Part shown: positions 18,507 through 30,019 of the stretch, in pieces
Layout: each line of letters begins with the position of its first letter
Position numbering within the stretch: position 1 is the stretch's first letter
DNA from: Eutreptiella sp. 'Long Island Sound 2002'
Lineage: Eukaryota > Euglenozoa > Euglenophyceae > Eutreptiales > Eutreptiaceae
Length of the DNA: 64,000 nt
NCBI GenBank assembly: GCA_964036045.1
Contig: OZ038392.1
Span: 35,849,330-35,913,329 of the forward strand
Direction: 5' to 3'
Position numbers and translations under genes: made by a program
Notes under the pieces: generated by a model
Database searches by the model: none
Told to the model about the DNA's origin: nothing
The model's input: the letters and a program-made list of their open reading frames with translations, nothing else

Positions 18507-20353
18507 GAGGTGTTCGGCGCCTTGCCGCCCCCCCTCTCTTGTAAAAAACTGGTCCAGATGGAGCTCAAACTGAAACCTGAATTGAAAAGACGCGAGTGAG
18601 GCGTCGTCCATATCCCGCTCCACAGGAACATGTTGAAGAAATCGAGCGCCAGATCCGGGAATGTATTGATGCTAACCTCGTGGAGGAATACAAGAAGGGG
18701 GACTACCCCCATCACTGCAGTCCCTGTTTCCTGGTGGCTAAACCAGGGTCAACTGCCCTACGACTGGTTGTTGACTATGATCAGTTCAACAAGAAACCCC
18801 AGAACCACTCAGGAAGTATTCCTAACATGGAAAATACCCTGGAGCGTATTGCCAAATGCAGGTACAAGACCAAAATGGACAAACGCAGTGGTTTCTGGCA
18901 GGTAGACCTAACCGCTGCAGCTCAGGAGCTGCTGGCTTTTATAACCCGGAAGGGTCGTGTCTTTCAGTGGAAGGTCATGCCTTTTGGCGTGGCTAATGCC
19001 GCAGCGCTCTGCCAGGAACTAATGAACAAATTTTTGTACATACTGAGGCGCACATCTCTAGTACAGGAGTTGGTTTCTCGGGGTGCAGAAATGGAGGCCC
19101 ACATCGGCGACGTGAGTTCGGGTACTAATACCCAAGAGGACCATGTCCTTCTCCCCCGTCAATTTTTCATTGTATGTCAAGAAAACCATCTCCGAATCAA
19201 ACTCGAAAGATGTGAGTTTATTAAAGAGGAGATGGAATATTATGGGTTTCGACGTGCGGTATGGCTGGTGGAAACCACGGCGTCTGAGATGCAGCCCCTA
19301 CAGGACATGCTGATTCGCGATGACCCTAAGAACGGTCTACACGACATGAGGAGTTTCGTGGGCGCCTGTAATTTCTATCGGCGTCACATCCGCAATTTGA
19401 CCTACTCCTCTGCCCCCCTCACTGACCTAATCGAGAAAACTACTCCCTGGAGGTGGACCGCCAGAGATGAGGAGTGTCTCCAGGAGTTGAAGAAGAAGAT
19501 TGCCTCCTCCAACTGCCTGGGAGTGCCCCGCTCTAAGGGCGAGATAGTCCTGATCAGTGATGCCAGTGATGTAGGGGGGGGTGGAACGATCTACCAATGG
19601 CAGGAGCTTAACCCAGCTGAACTAACCCACTGCCATTATCGTACTAGTGGACTGAACCGTGATGGCTCGTTAAAACATGACCATCCTACCAGAGAGTGCC
19701 GTCTGGTGCCACTGGGACGCTGGAATTGGAAATGGAACCAAGCACGTTCCAATTACAGCACCTATGACCAGGAACTCCTGGCCGGTATGTTGGTGCTTTC
19801 GTCACAATCCCGACTACTGGGATCTAACCCTATTGTCTGGCTTTGTGACCAAGAACCTGTGAAGTCTTTTCAGAAGGGCCCACCACCAGAGAAAGCAAAA
19901 CTAAAGCGGTGGTCGACTTACCTGGGCCAGTTCAGACTGACAGTTCATCATATCCCCGGTATAAAAAATGGACTGTCTGACTATATATCGCGCGATAACT
20001 TCGATGCGCTTATAGGTGAGAGCTCTGAGGCACTCGTCAAAGAGGCTTTCCAGCGTATGGATGTCCAACTTGACCTGTACATGCGCAATGCTGAAATCCT
20101 GGAGGTTTGGAGCCTAACCGACTATCAGTCAGAGTATAAAGAAGTTCTCCACACCCTCAGCACTGGTCTCGAACCCCGTGTCATTGAGGGCACCGGTGGT
20201 ATAAAAACAGCCAGTACCTCTTATACGGGGACCGTATTGTTTCGCCTGAGGCACGACTGGATGCCTGCTTACACTGGTCCCATCTCAGTTCTGGTCACAC
20301 TGGCGCTAATCGCTCAGTGGACTTCTTCCGTGAGTGTTTCTACTCTAGTCTAA
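18507..20353 (+). pseudogene. Reverse transcriptase-RNase H (element 2)
   Basis: RT blocks are visible in order: CSPCFLVAKPGSTALRLVVDY, KMDKRSGFWQVDL, VFQWKVMPFGVANAAALCQE, and MEAHIGDVSSGTN where the catalytic box should be. The close relative element 3 has H-I-D-D there, so the first catalytic Asp is Gly in this copy and RT is dead. RNase H follows with LISDASDVGGGG, STYDQELLAGMLVL, WLCDQEPVKSF and HHIPGIKNGLSDYISR. The RT start is shifted relative to the upstream frame near 18590. A frame change near 20340 separates it from integrase. Confidence 0.88.
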
Positions 20354-21697
20354 CCCTGACTGAACTGAGGTCCCCTATGCAGACCATTGTGGATGCTTGT
20401 GGCTGTCATGCCAGCAAGCAGAGCGACAGTAGGGATAGGGGACTGATTTCCAGCTTGCCCATTCCCTATTGGGCTAACTCTCTTCTCTATGTGGATTTCA
20501 TCCACGGCCTACCACGCTGCGGCGGCTATGATAGTTGCCTGGTGGTCACCTGTGGCCTATCTTGCTTCACCCGTGTGTTCCCTTGCAATAAGAAAATCAC
20601 AGGTGAGCAGACTGTGAAAATGTTGGTGGAACAATGGTTCGAACCCTATGGGGACGTAAGCAGGTGCACTCCGATGAAGATGTACGCATCCGCAGTGACA
20701 CTGGGTGGTACAACGAGTGCTAAATGCCCTCAACGTGCAGGTAACCACAGGTGTGCCCTATACCCACACGTCTGACCCTCTTTGTGAGAGACAGAACCGT
20801 GTGGTGGAGCAGAGCCCAAGAGTCCTGATGAAACAGGAGCGTACCAGGAACTGGGTACGTCTAGTGCCCTGGGCAGTGCTGACCATGAACTCACAGCGGA
20901 GCTCTTCTACGGGTTTCACCCCCCACGAACTGTTCCATGGAGGACGACCTGCTTGGTTCTTCAAAATCCCCTTTCCTGAGGACTTCAAGAGCCCTGTGGG
21001 AGATTGGCTGGAACACAAGCAGTCTATGGCTAACCAGGCTGGGACCTACCTGAGACACATTCGTGACCCTGAACTGAGCCCACTGAACCGCCTACGGCGA
21101 CCTGCACGGTTCAAGGTTGGTGACCTTGTTTTCGTTCACCATTCACGCCTACCCTCCTGGCCACGTAACTGCCTACAGGACCCTTATTTTGGACCCTATC
21201 GTATCATCAGGATAGATGGATCCAGGATCCATGTCAGGTGCAGTCCACGTCTAGGTGGTGAACTGCTGTGTGCGCCTAAGCAGTTGAGGCACTATCACTC
21301 CCCTGACGATTTGTCCTGGGATGAGTGGCGCCTCAGCGACAGTGAGGTCGAGCACATAGACCTAGAGAACGCTGCCAGTCAAGAGGAGGCAGACAAACTC
21401 GAAGAGATGACTGCCGATGAGATGGCAGTCGATGGTTACTACGTGGTTGCAGGTATTGCTCGCCACGAGTATAAACAGGGCTGGAAATTCCTAACCCTGT
21501 GGGATGGCTATGGGTTATCTGAGGAGACCTGGAAACCTATGTCAGCCTTCATACAACCAGATGGGAGTATCAACCCCATCTTCCGCTCCTACCTCGTTGA
21601 GAACAACGAGGGGCAGCTACTAACCCGTGCTGAGACTCTGTCCCAGCGTAAAAAGAAAAACTATTTTCCCTGTGTCAGCCTACTGACTGTGTTCTAA
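20317..21697 (+). pseudogene. Integrase with C-terminal chromodomain (element 2)
   Basis: The catalytic core begins LLYVDFIHGLPRCGGYDSC (first Asp). The second Asp region (SDEDVRI-like) is disrupted by a frameshift at about 20660-20720, and the Glu region is DPLCERQNRVVEQ. The last 260 residues are in one frame (20705-21697). They contain a basic fold (RPARFKVGDLVFVHHS) and a chromodomain near residues 245-290: YYVVAGIARHEYKQGWKFL, then LWDGYGLSEETWKPMSAFI. The chromodomain has the conserved W-D-G-Y and E-x-T-W-x-P positions. This identifies the lineage as chromovirus-like. The upstream HHCC finger is mostly lost around 20300-20400. Confidence 0.85.
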
Positions 21698-22998
21698 CCT
21701 TACAGGTGCAGTGAGCACTCTTGTGCAGACATGCCTGTGTATGGGTGTAAGAGCAGTTGTCACAGTTGCCCCGCATTGCATCCCAGGACAGGACCGTTAG
21801 CCCCCCGTGACAACCACTCCCTGGTCAAAGGCCAGTGGTTTTTTACAGACCACTGCTTACTGAGCACTGCACTGACCCTGTTTGTGCCCTGCAGTCCCAT
21901 GCCTATTGTTTCCAGCGTGGACCAGGTGACCGCTTATCAGGTTTGCAGCCACCCAGCGAGTGTATGCCTTGTTGACAATGTGTTGCATGGGGACTGCCCT
22001 GATGTAATGACCTTGGGGAGCCAATGAAGAACGGTGGCTTAGTACACCAGGGGGGAATGACAAGCAAGGTGTTATGAGGCAAGGTGTGTCTTTCCTCCTT
22101 GGGGACAAGCAAGCCCACAGTTCGGACCTCTGACTGGTCCAGATCCGTGGCGTACTACCCTTCCTTACAGGGTTTACCATACCCCTAAGTGTGCTACGTA
22201 TGTCTGTGTGTGTCTCACTACTCTCCCTGGCGTGGCTCCCGGAGACCGGGCTTCACATTGTCTGACTGAAGGTCCTAGTCAGTTACTATTACCACTTCTA
22301 TGGCGCCCAATTTCTGAGCTGGCGCCTATCCTTGGGGGGAGACGGCAAAAGCCCTACCTACTAGAGGGGAGGGGTTGCCAAGTGTGCTAAGGGCATACAA
22401 AACGCCCATTTTTGCTACAGGCCAAAAGCTAACGCACTCCCCTGCCCACGTGGAAAAGCACGCGGGACAGGAGACTCCACTATACTACACTCACTAACGC
22501 CAGCACCAGCCTTCGAAGGCAGGGTGAGCACTCAACACTTGCACTCAACACCTGCCAGGCTTGCTGACCCTAACACCTACAGACTCTACTGGGAGTTGAA
22601 GACAATGAAGTCTCGGGTCCTACTGACCCTCCTGTGAGAAAGCAAGAGAACACAGCGCCACTAAGCGGCTGTGGCCTAACAGGGACGCCACTACGTGTTT
22701 CCCTGTCAGGGCTTGGAGGGACGGAGTGCTCAGTGTGCGTGCACAGCGTGGATGGCGGTGAAGTCAGACTGCACTCACCACTCCTGGTTGAGCTGCAGTT
22801 ATTTGTTTTTGTGATCCGCGCAGACTATTTTAGCGCTGCCAAGAGGGACTGCACCAATCGCCCTTACCTTCCCACCTGGGCCAATGACTGAGGTTCAAGA
22901 CTGAGGAACCAAGACAGCCTCCACGTGTTATACGCTTCTCAGGCTGCCCTATAATACGCTGTTTCTGAACCTCAGTACAAGCAAGCAAGCTTAAGGAA

Positions 22999-23032
22999 CT
23001 CCACCCGTTCTCTTAAAGAACGTAGGGTGGAG
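22999..23032. other. Strong hairpin
   Basis: CTCCACCC (22999-23006) pairs with GGGTGGAG (23025-23032), and GTTCT (23007-23011) pairs with AGAAC (23017-23021) around the loop CTTAA. That makes 13 pairs with one 3-nt bulge. There is no T-run after it, so it is not a bacterial-type terminator; its role is unknown. Confidence 0.55.
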
Positions 23033-24195
23033 CCCCTGGGTAACCTAAACAAGAGTTTTACCGTGCACACTTCGCGTAGCGTACCCTTTAATGCGTCATA
23101 TGCATGCAGAGATATGCCCAGGGTTCCCAATTTCTCCTTTTCTTGCCTAATCTTACTCAACATAACCAATCACAAGCATGACTCAACCAGGAGGTGAGCT
23201 CTTCCTGGGCTTACCTACCTTACTCACCACGCATCGTATGAATGCCGAGGAAAACACGAGCGCAAAACAACCCTACGCGCTTAAACAAACCTACGGCGAA
23301 TAATAAACCACCCTAAGCGATTAATGCACTGTGTGTCATACATGCTTCCCTTGTCTTGTTTCCTGCAGAAAGAGGAGAGAGAGTGGCGCACTGCACAGCG
23401 CAAATCAAGCCTAAGCGTTTTCAGCAACCCTACCTTAGCGCAACGGCAACACGAACACGAGCAAGCACTTTCTTTTCTTACCTGTGAAGAGAGAACAAGG
23501 GTGAATTGGGGCACAGGGAAAGCGACACAGCGTGAGAATGCCTCAAGTAGGCACATGCATCGCGAGCACAGCGCATGTTCTAACCCTACGTGCGCGCTGC
23601 GCGCTCCATTCGCATCGCATACCTTTCATTCCTGGTTTGACCTGTGCAGAGCAAAGTAGAGGAGCACCCGAACCCCTAACGAACACAGCGTTGACAACCC
23701 TAACATTTTAACAAAGCAACCAACACGAACGCAATGCATGCGTGTGAAATGACACTGGCATACCTGAGAGATGAGTTGTCCACCTGCTCTGTGATGTGGG
23801 TTGATTTTGGATCCTTTTCCCTAAAGTTTATAAAGTTTTTGATGCAACTGTGCAAAAATTTCCTTTAGAACTTTAAAAACTACGACTCATACCTTCTTTT
23901 TCAAGAGCCGTTTATGCTTTGCAACCCTTTTTCTGAAGTCCGCTTCTGTTGGGCTTGTCTGCGACTTTAGGTTTTGGTGTAAAAATGACAATTTGTCGCG
24001 TGATTTTGTCAATTTTTAGCGATTTGATTTCTTAAATCGCTACACCTTTCGCTAAACCACAGGATTCACTCCCTGTTGGTTTCATTTTCTATTTTTTTCA
24101 GCTCCTGGAGATTTGTGTCCTCCATTGGGAGTATTGCTCCGCCCTGGCCCTTCGTCAGGACGTTTACTAAAGTGCTGTTTATGCAGCGGTAGCCG

Positions 24196-24282
24196 TCCGC
24201 ATTAGAGCGTTCGACTGTACCCTAGTGGGCAAGCATGTGTGCTCTAGGGAGGGAGTCCTGGGTTCAAACCCCACTACCCCCA
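24196..24282 (+). repeat. tRNA-like relic (SINE candidate)
   Basis: Contains CCTAGTGGG, resembling a pol III A box (..AGTGG), and GGTTCAAACCC at 24261-24271, resembling a B box, about 40 bp apart. The acceptor and D arms do not fold as a true tRNA. A similar arrangement with the same CCTAGTGG and CCTGGGTTCAA words occurs at 48894-48976, so this is more likely a tRNA-derived repeat than a tRNA gene. Confidence 0.35.
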
Positions 24283-24517
24283 AATTTTTACCAAAGGTTT
24301 TCGTCGCACGCTGGCGACGTTTGTGGAATGCCCCATCAAAGGGACATCATTCACGGTACATTACACTGTTTTTCGAGGGTACCTACAGTGTGATAGGCTT
24401 CTATGAACTGATGAGAGTGTTTTTGGTAGTTCTAATGCATTTTCTGAGGTGATTTACGTAATATTTGAGCCTTTTTCCTTGGTCCTACTAGCTTGATCAA
24501 CTAGTACTCCAGGGGGG

Positions 24518-25184
24518 AGTAAGAAAGAGTCACTGCCGTGTCTTTCTTGGAGGGCCTGATCCAGGCCAAGCCCCCCTTAAAACCCCTTTTGTTGATGCTA
24601 AGACTTACTTAAGTGTTTTTATCTCTCTTTTTGAAGCTTTAAGTACACTTTCTCAAAGTAACTAGGGTTATAACCCTAGCCCCCCATGAAGTTCACCCCT
24701 ACCACTCAACTGAGCGGAGGTATCTTCCTTCATGGAGGATATACCGAACTAAAATAGGCATTTTATGCTTTAGGCCTTGGAGGTTAAGCCTAATGGTCTC
24801 CCACCCCAGGACCCCTATACTCAATTGTTTCTACCACTTCTTGTGGTTCTACTTTTTAACTGTTTCTGAATTCATTTGCTTGGCCAAGTCAAAATCTGTG
24901 TCTGGCCCAACTCCTATGCCCCACATTCCTCATCAACTCCATTTCATCCAAAAGAGTGCACATGAGGTGCTTGATGCTAACTTGGAGGCTAGAGTCAGGC
25001 CAGTTTTCACATAACATCTTTTGTACTATCCATTTGTGATCGAACCTTTGTGTTTATACCTGCATTGTCTATCTGCAGCCCTTCTGTGTTACACTGGATT
25101 TCAAACCATTCATTGATTCGATCCACATCCTGTTCTTGCTCTACTTGCTCCTTTGTCTTCCGGATTTCACACTCAAAAACCTGC
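24518..25184. repeat. Direct repeat R2 (possible 3' LTR of element 2)
   Basis: Second copy of the 666-bp R1 block, same orientation, directly preceded by CCAGGGGGG. It ends CAAAAACCTGC, after which the sequence changes to an unrelated GC-rich stretch. See R1 for the arguments for and against LTR status. Confidence 0.6.
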
Positions 25185-26123
25185 GCGCCACTACTGCCTT
25201 GGCGGGTGCAGTGCCCTGGCGTGTGTGCGCGGCGCTCGCAGCCGGTTCGGGGGGGTTGTGGCCGGTGCTGGGTGTTGTGTCTTGCCCGTTTCCCCCTTCC
25301 CGCCCCGCGTTTCCTGCGCCGTGTGTGGCGGGCCGTCCTGTCTGGGTGTCCCTTATCCTCGCTCGCTGGTACGCCATTCCATGCGGTCTGTGCGTTCCGC
25401 GGGCTCCGTCCGGTTGCCCTTCTGGAATTCCGCGCGTGTCCTTTGCGTGTGCGTGGGCTCCCCTCCCGGGGAGCAGATTTTAACTTGAATTTGGTCCACG
25501 ATGTCTTGGACCGATGGCTTTCCGCGATGCCAAACGCCCGACAGAGACGAAACATTTTCGCCTCTGCTACCATGAAACCAGACCGAGTGGTCAGGGGCAG
25601 AGGTCGCAGTGGCAGGGGCAGCAACATTGTCTGGCACAGAAGACATAACGATACTTTTGACTGAATAGTATCCTGCAAACAGATATTGTACACATAGCCA
25701 ATGAAATACCTGGGATGCACATATGAGAAATCCACCCTATCATCCACTCATTGATATAACTACTAAACATCCAAGATTTCCTTATCTATCCCACATCCTA
25801 TGTTCCTAACAAGGAAATGGAACATGATATACCCTATCCCATATATATCCCATATATAGGGCCATATAATGTTCTCTTAGGGGTAATATGCCAGGGTAGG
25901 GTTGTGACCTGCTTCATCAACATCTCTCCTAATTCCAAAGGGGTCTAACCATTACACACAAGTCCTTGTGTCCGTGTTGTTAGCGCTGACTCAGCAGGGG
26001 CCGCTGAAGGCTGGTTTTAAGAGAAAGTTGTCGGAGCTGATTCCCCAACACACTCTGTCTGAGGAGCACAGAGAGGGTGACACCATCCGGAACGTTCAGA
26101 GAACATTGGGGACCATGCAGTGA
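25185..26123. other. Non-coding stretch, GC-rich then AT-rich
   Basis: 25185-25490 is GC-rich and 25650-25960 AT-rich with repeated CCCATATAT words. Reading frames exist on both strands but overlap, show no domain and change with composition. I support no gene here. The abrupt change at 25185 marks the end of repeat R2. Confidence 0.4.
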
Positions 26124-29100
26124 TGCGCGAGGCCTCGCGCAAACCGCGTGCAACAACAGGTATTTATACCCCCTCTCTAGCGCAAGGCCTCGCGCCAGGC
26201 TGTTATTAAAAAACACCTGCGGCACCTCTCATTTTTGCATTCTGAGCAATACCGTACCCGTTTTCGCTAAAAGCGTGTCATACATCGATTCTTTTCTACC
26301 GTTTTAACCTTTTTTAATGCTTCGTTTCTTGCAAAACAGGCTTCCTTCTTATCGCAGAATGCCGAGCCCCGCCAAAAAGACAGGTGAGGAACTGGTGGAT
26401 ACCGACTATGACCCTGAAGAATCGGAATCGGAGACTGGAAAGCTGAGGAAGGCGCGGAAGAAGAAGGAAACACCAGCTCCTGGCCTGACAATGGGTACAA
26501 CCATCGAGCACCACCTGCAGCCAGATCGGAAGCAAGTGGAGATTGAGCTGAGCAAGGTGGGGATCGACCAGGAGAAGACAAAGGGACACATGAGACGAAA
26601 AGATCGAAAGTTACTGCAAAAGCCTATTGAGTCACTTGAAGCAGCACCACCAACACGCCCCATACACGTCGTTCTCTGGGAAGACAACAGTATGTTTCCA
26701 ATTGACAGTTCGTCGCTCTCGTTGCGCGAGCCCTCGCGCATGGAGCTGTCTTCCATTCACAGATGGCGATTATGGGTGTGTATGTGGACAGCACAGCGTT
26801 GAAGCTTTTTTGAAGATTCGGGACAAGCGATGGGCAGCATGTCTGGATTTGTACAAGTGGCATACCACATGCATGGCCGATATTCTGAGGACAGATACAC
26901 CGTGGGCCTTCCGTGCGAAACTGGCGGGACAAGCACAAGGAAGCGTGCAAGACGTTGGGCCGATATTACTGTATGAGGCGGCAGATAACCTCCTTTGTTG
27001 TGTTGAAGATCAGCGGCGGCAGAACATACCCGACACATATAACAATCTCAAGATCGCCATTGTGGATGCTGTGCAGATGAGTGCCCTTGTTCCAACCGCT
27101 GAACTGAAGCAGCCGGGTCATTTCATATGTTCCTTTAAGGTCGTTTTGACTCTGCATGTTGCGCGAGGCCTCGTGCATGACCTTGTGTTTCTGAGGACAA
27201 AGAGTATAAATTGTGGAAAGATCTCATGACGTTTGCCTATTACGCTGGTCCGGATGCTGTGAAAGGTTTGCGACGTTTCCATGATTAAGGGGAAAGAGTT
27301 TAGAAGAATGCTCTAAAAAAACTGGAGGGTATCATCTTGCCGAAGTTGGCAGCCGAGATGCAGGATGGAAAAAAACACCTTCAGTCGTTGCAGAAATCCA
27401 TTGACACCATCGTCATAGAACAGTGGGTCTCGATGCATCTGCACCACTCACACAACAGCCAGTACGTTGGACCTGAGAAAGGTATGTGTCATCGACAAGG
27501 CCTGGCTTGAGTTTCCACACGGCTGCACGACATCTTCTCATTTTCTGTTTTGTAGCCAAGGACATGCGCAGCCGCGAAGAGGTTGCAGCACTTGGGAAGC
27601 AAGCCCTGAAGTTGACTCTTGGTACATGGGGCTATTGGCGGGAACCTGAAGGCAAGAGTCGCGGTCCATGGCCGGTGTGAAAGTCCATGTTGCGTGCACC
27701 ACTGTGGCAGTTCGCAGAGAAAGGCAAACCCATTAGCCCGCAAATCCTAAATGTCCAAAGACTCTTGGGCACAGAGGTCGCCAAGAGCCGTGTGGTCCCC
27801 GCAGCTGCTGGCGTTACTGGTGACTTCAAGACAGTGGAACTCCAGGATCCAATGCTCGCAAGTCAAATTATCACAGTTAAGGCGACCCGAATTGCAGCTC
27901 TGGTGAACGAACCCCCGAAGCGGTTCACGGAGATCGACAAAAACCTGATTGTCATCAACGGCGACCTATTTGAACATCTTGCTCCCGAGACGATGTGCCC
28001 AACCTGGCGGTATGAAGAAATGGCGCGTGCTAAACACACTTATCTGCGGATCACAAACTGTCGTTGACAACATGTACGAAGTTCGGGAAATGGAGACAGA
28101 GAGGCGTGTTAATGATGATTTCAACGCGCCGCGCATTGGCAACATGTTGCGTAATCCCATTTTCAGTTGGCCAATCAAAACCAAGCCAGCGGGGGATCCT
28201 ACGCTGTTTGACATTCGCTGGTTGCTGATTTCGTCACCGGATAGCTGGAGCAGAAAGGTATAATTTCCCCGTTACGTCCTCTCTTTGCGCGAGGCCTTGC
28301 GCAACAATTGTTCCCTCTTCGCAGATTCCAAATTATCTGACGTTCAGGCCTACCCAAGTACAGGAGATTGGAGACACTGAATTTGGCGGCCCCCTGCCGA
28401 TAGAGCATGTCATGTGGTAATTCGATACTCACCTCCATCAACTGAAGAAGACGCTTGGCTTCACGGCTGCTTTTGCGTTCATCGATCATCAACCAGACCT
28501 GGCGTGCAAGATTGCGTCCATCGAGCCTGATTCTTGCATGTACCTTCTTGGTGTGTCCACCAACAATGCCTCAGATTGGGTCAACAGAGTGCAGAATCAG
28601 CTGAACCACGTCTTGACACAAGGGTCGAAGCTAGACGAGTCTGGTGATGGGGACCAGCAGGCCAACTGGACAAACCGTGGCATTCACCTTTGGATTCGCG
28701 ATGAAAAGTACCGTTCGGATGCGTGCGAGCTGAAGAAGGAAGAGATCGTTCAGAAGGGTCAAGCTGCAGCCGCACAGGCACCTGCAGCAAAGCGGAAGTT
28801 AACTGGTGAAGAACCTGCCCCGAAGAAGGAGAAGACTGCTTCCAAGCCCCAGGCAGCAAAAGCGGTAACCGGTGAACATACCGACGAGAGCAATCGTGAT
28901 GAGGAGGAGGAGAGCGAAGAAGAAAAGGAGGAGAAACCGCAAGTCTCCGAAGGCAAGACACCAAAGAAACCGGCAGTGAGACGAGGGTCCGAGAAGAGCC
29001 AGGCCAGACTTCCATTCAAGCAGCCAGCTCGTCAGTCCCCACCAAGAGTCCAGCCCGGAAACCCACCGCCAAAGCGTAAGACGTCTGTTGCTAAATCTAT

Positions 29101-29287
29101 GGGTCCTAAGATGCAAGCTCGTCCGAAGAAAAAGTAATTTCTTCGTTTGTTCTGATATATTATGTGCGAGGGCTCGCACTAGCCATTCTTCTTCGACGAC
29201 CTTTTTGCTGTCACTTTGTGCGGCACATTTTTCCCTGTGATGCATTTTATTGCGGTATTGTGCTGATGTTCGCGCGAGGCCTTGCGC
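26124..29287. repeat. Dispersed 18-bp palindrome TGCGCGAGGCCTCGCGCA (7 copies)
   Basis: A perfect copy lies at 26124-26141. Near-perfect copies are at 26180-26195, 26723-26740, 27160-27177, 28286-28303, 29164-29179 and 29272-29287. The copies at 26723, 27160 and 28286 each lie within a predicted intron of the gene at 26359-29137, one per intron. The others lie upstream and downstream of that gene. Nearly all copies keep the palindromic centre (GGCC or a close variant) and the pairing arms. A degenerate relative is at 41053-41070. This could be a small mobile palindrome, an intron hairpin or a protein-binding site. Confidence 0.8.
26359..29137 (+). pseudogene. Broken multi-exon gene of unknown function
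   Basis: Exon 1 starts at ATG 26359 (MPSPAKKTGEELVDTDYDPE) and is acidic/basic. Predicted GT-AG introns: 26690-26762 (73 nt), 27140-27195 (56 nt), 27482-27555 (74 nt) and 28258-28324 (67 nt). Removing them keeps one frame across introns 1, 2 and 4. Exon 2 encodes a globular-looking stretch (HSVEAFLKIRDKRWAACLDL). Exon 5 ends in a long charged tail (EEEESEEEKEEKPQ, then Lys/Pro/Arg-rich to KKK at 29137), suggesting a nuclear or nucleic-acid-binding protein. Lesions: a stop or frameshift near 27288, TGA at 27677, a frameshift near 28050 and TAA at 28418. I recognise no family. The lesions may be decay, or an unrecognised intron could explain the one near 27288. Confidence 0.6.
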
Positions 29288-30019
29288 AAAGAGGGATTGT
29301 AAGAAAATGCTTCTTGTGGTGCTGCGTGCAACATGCATTTCAAAAAATGTTTTTGGAAAGAATTCAGAGCTAATGGGTATTTTCATACGAAAGCATAAGT
29401 GGTAGAAGAAAGAAAAAGTCATGGTTTTCCGGAAAAAGCAGTGCATTTTTAGGGAGATGAAATATTTCCTGGTGCAGTCGGTTCCCTTTAAAACAAATCA
29501 AAAGGATCCAAGTAATCAATTTTTCACTTGATTTTGTGTCTCTTTGTTTTCGGTCCCCCGAAACAACTATTTTTCCGAGTTGGTGCTGACGGGCACTTTT
29601 GGGCACATTTTGACCCGGCAACTTGAGCCGTCTAAGACTGGCTTCTGTGCATGCTGTTAGCTTAGCGCATAGTTGACTGCGGGCATTGCCTGTCAGCAGA
29701 GAGTCACGGTGCGCTGATGAAGGAGTACAGGGAAGGGTAACTGCTTGTGTGTGCGTTTTGGGCGACGTTGTGACAGGCGAAAGGGGGAATTGTTCAATAT
29801 GTGCCAGAAGTCGTTGCAGTTCACTTTCTTCACAGCAGCGGTACGTCAGCGCCTCTTGTAGCAGCAACCAGTTGGACAGTAGCTGTAAAGCGGCCTGCAC
29901 CGATTTTTGAAAATACTTCCATAGTTCTGGTGCTGGGCTTGTTGATCATCTGCGTCTGCGCCTGGCAGTTCGTAATCTGGCTGCAGTGTTTTGGATGGCT
30001 CCTCCCCACGACACCTACA
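29138..30019. other. Non-coding stretch downstream of the broken gene
   Basis: I see no gene. The first 150 bp carry two copies of the GAGGCCT-type palindrome. The remainder has short overlapping frames without domains. Confidence 0.4.

Larger units (their letters stand above)
15121..21697 (+). mobile_element. Element 2: Ty3/gypsy element with chromodomain (broken)
   Basis: The plus-strand order is gag with zinc knuckle, retropepsin, methyltransferase-like domain, long linker, RT, RNase H, integrase and chromodomain. It is clearly related to element 3 (49510-56110) through most of gag and pol. Lesions include in-frame TAGs at 15694, 17439 and 18504, frameshifts near 16080, 16730, 18590, 20340 and 20660-20720, and a lost catalytic Asp in RT. 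Repeats R1 and R2 may be its LTRs. Confidence 0.9.
21698..24517. other. Non-coding 3' region between integrase and repeat R2
   Basis: No supportable gene. It contains a strong hairpin (22999-23032) and a scatter of short ACCCTA(A/C)G-type words between 23260 and 23700. A tRNA-like segment lies at about 24196-24282, and a purine run lies just before R2. If R1/R2 are LTRs this is the 3' untranslated part of element 2. Confidence 0.45.

Noticed and set aside
25007-25747. 246-codon minus-strand ORF with a basic middle
   Set aside because: It spans the sharp border of repeat R2 at 25185 and joins unrelated sequences. The part inside R2 carries an in-frame stop in R1, so it is chance.
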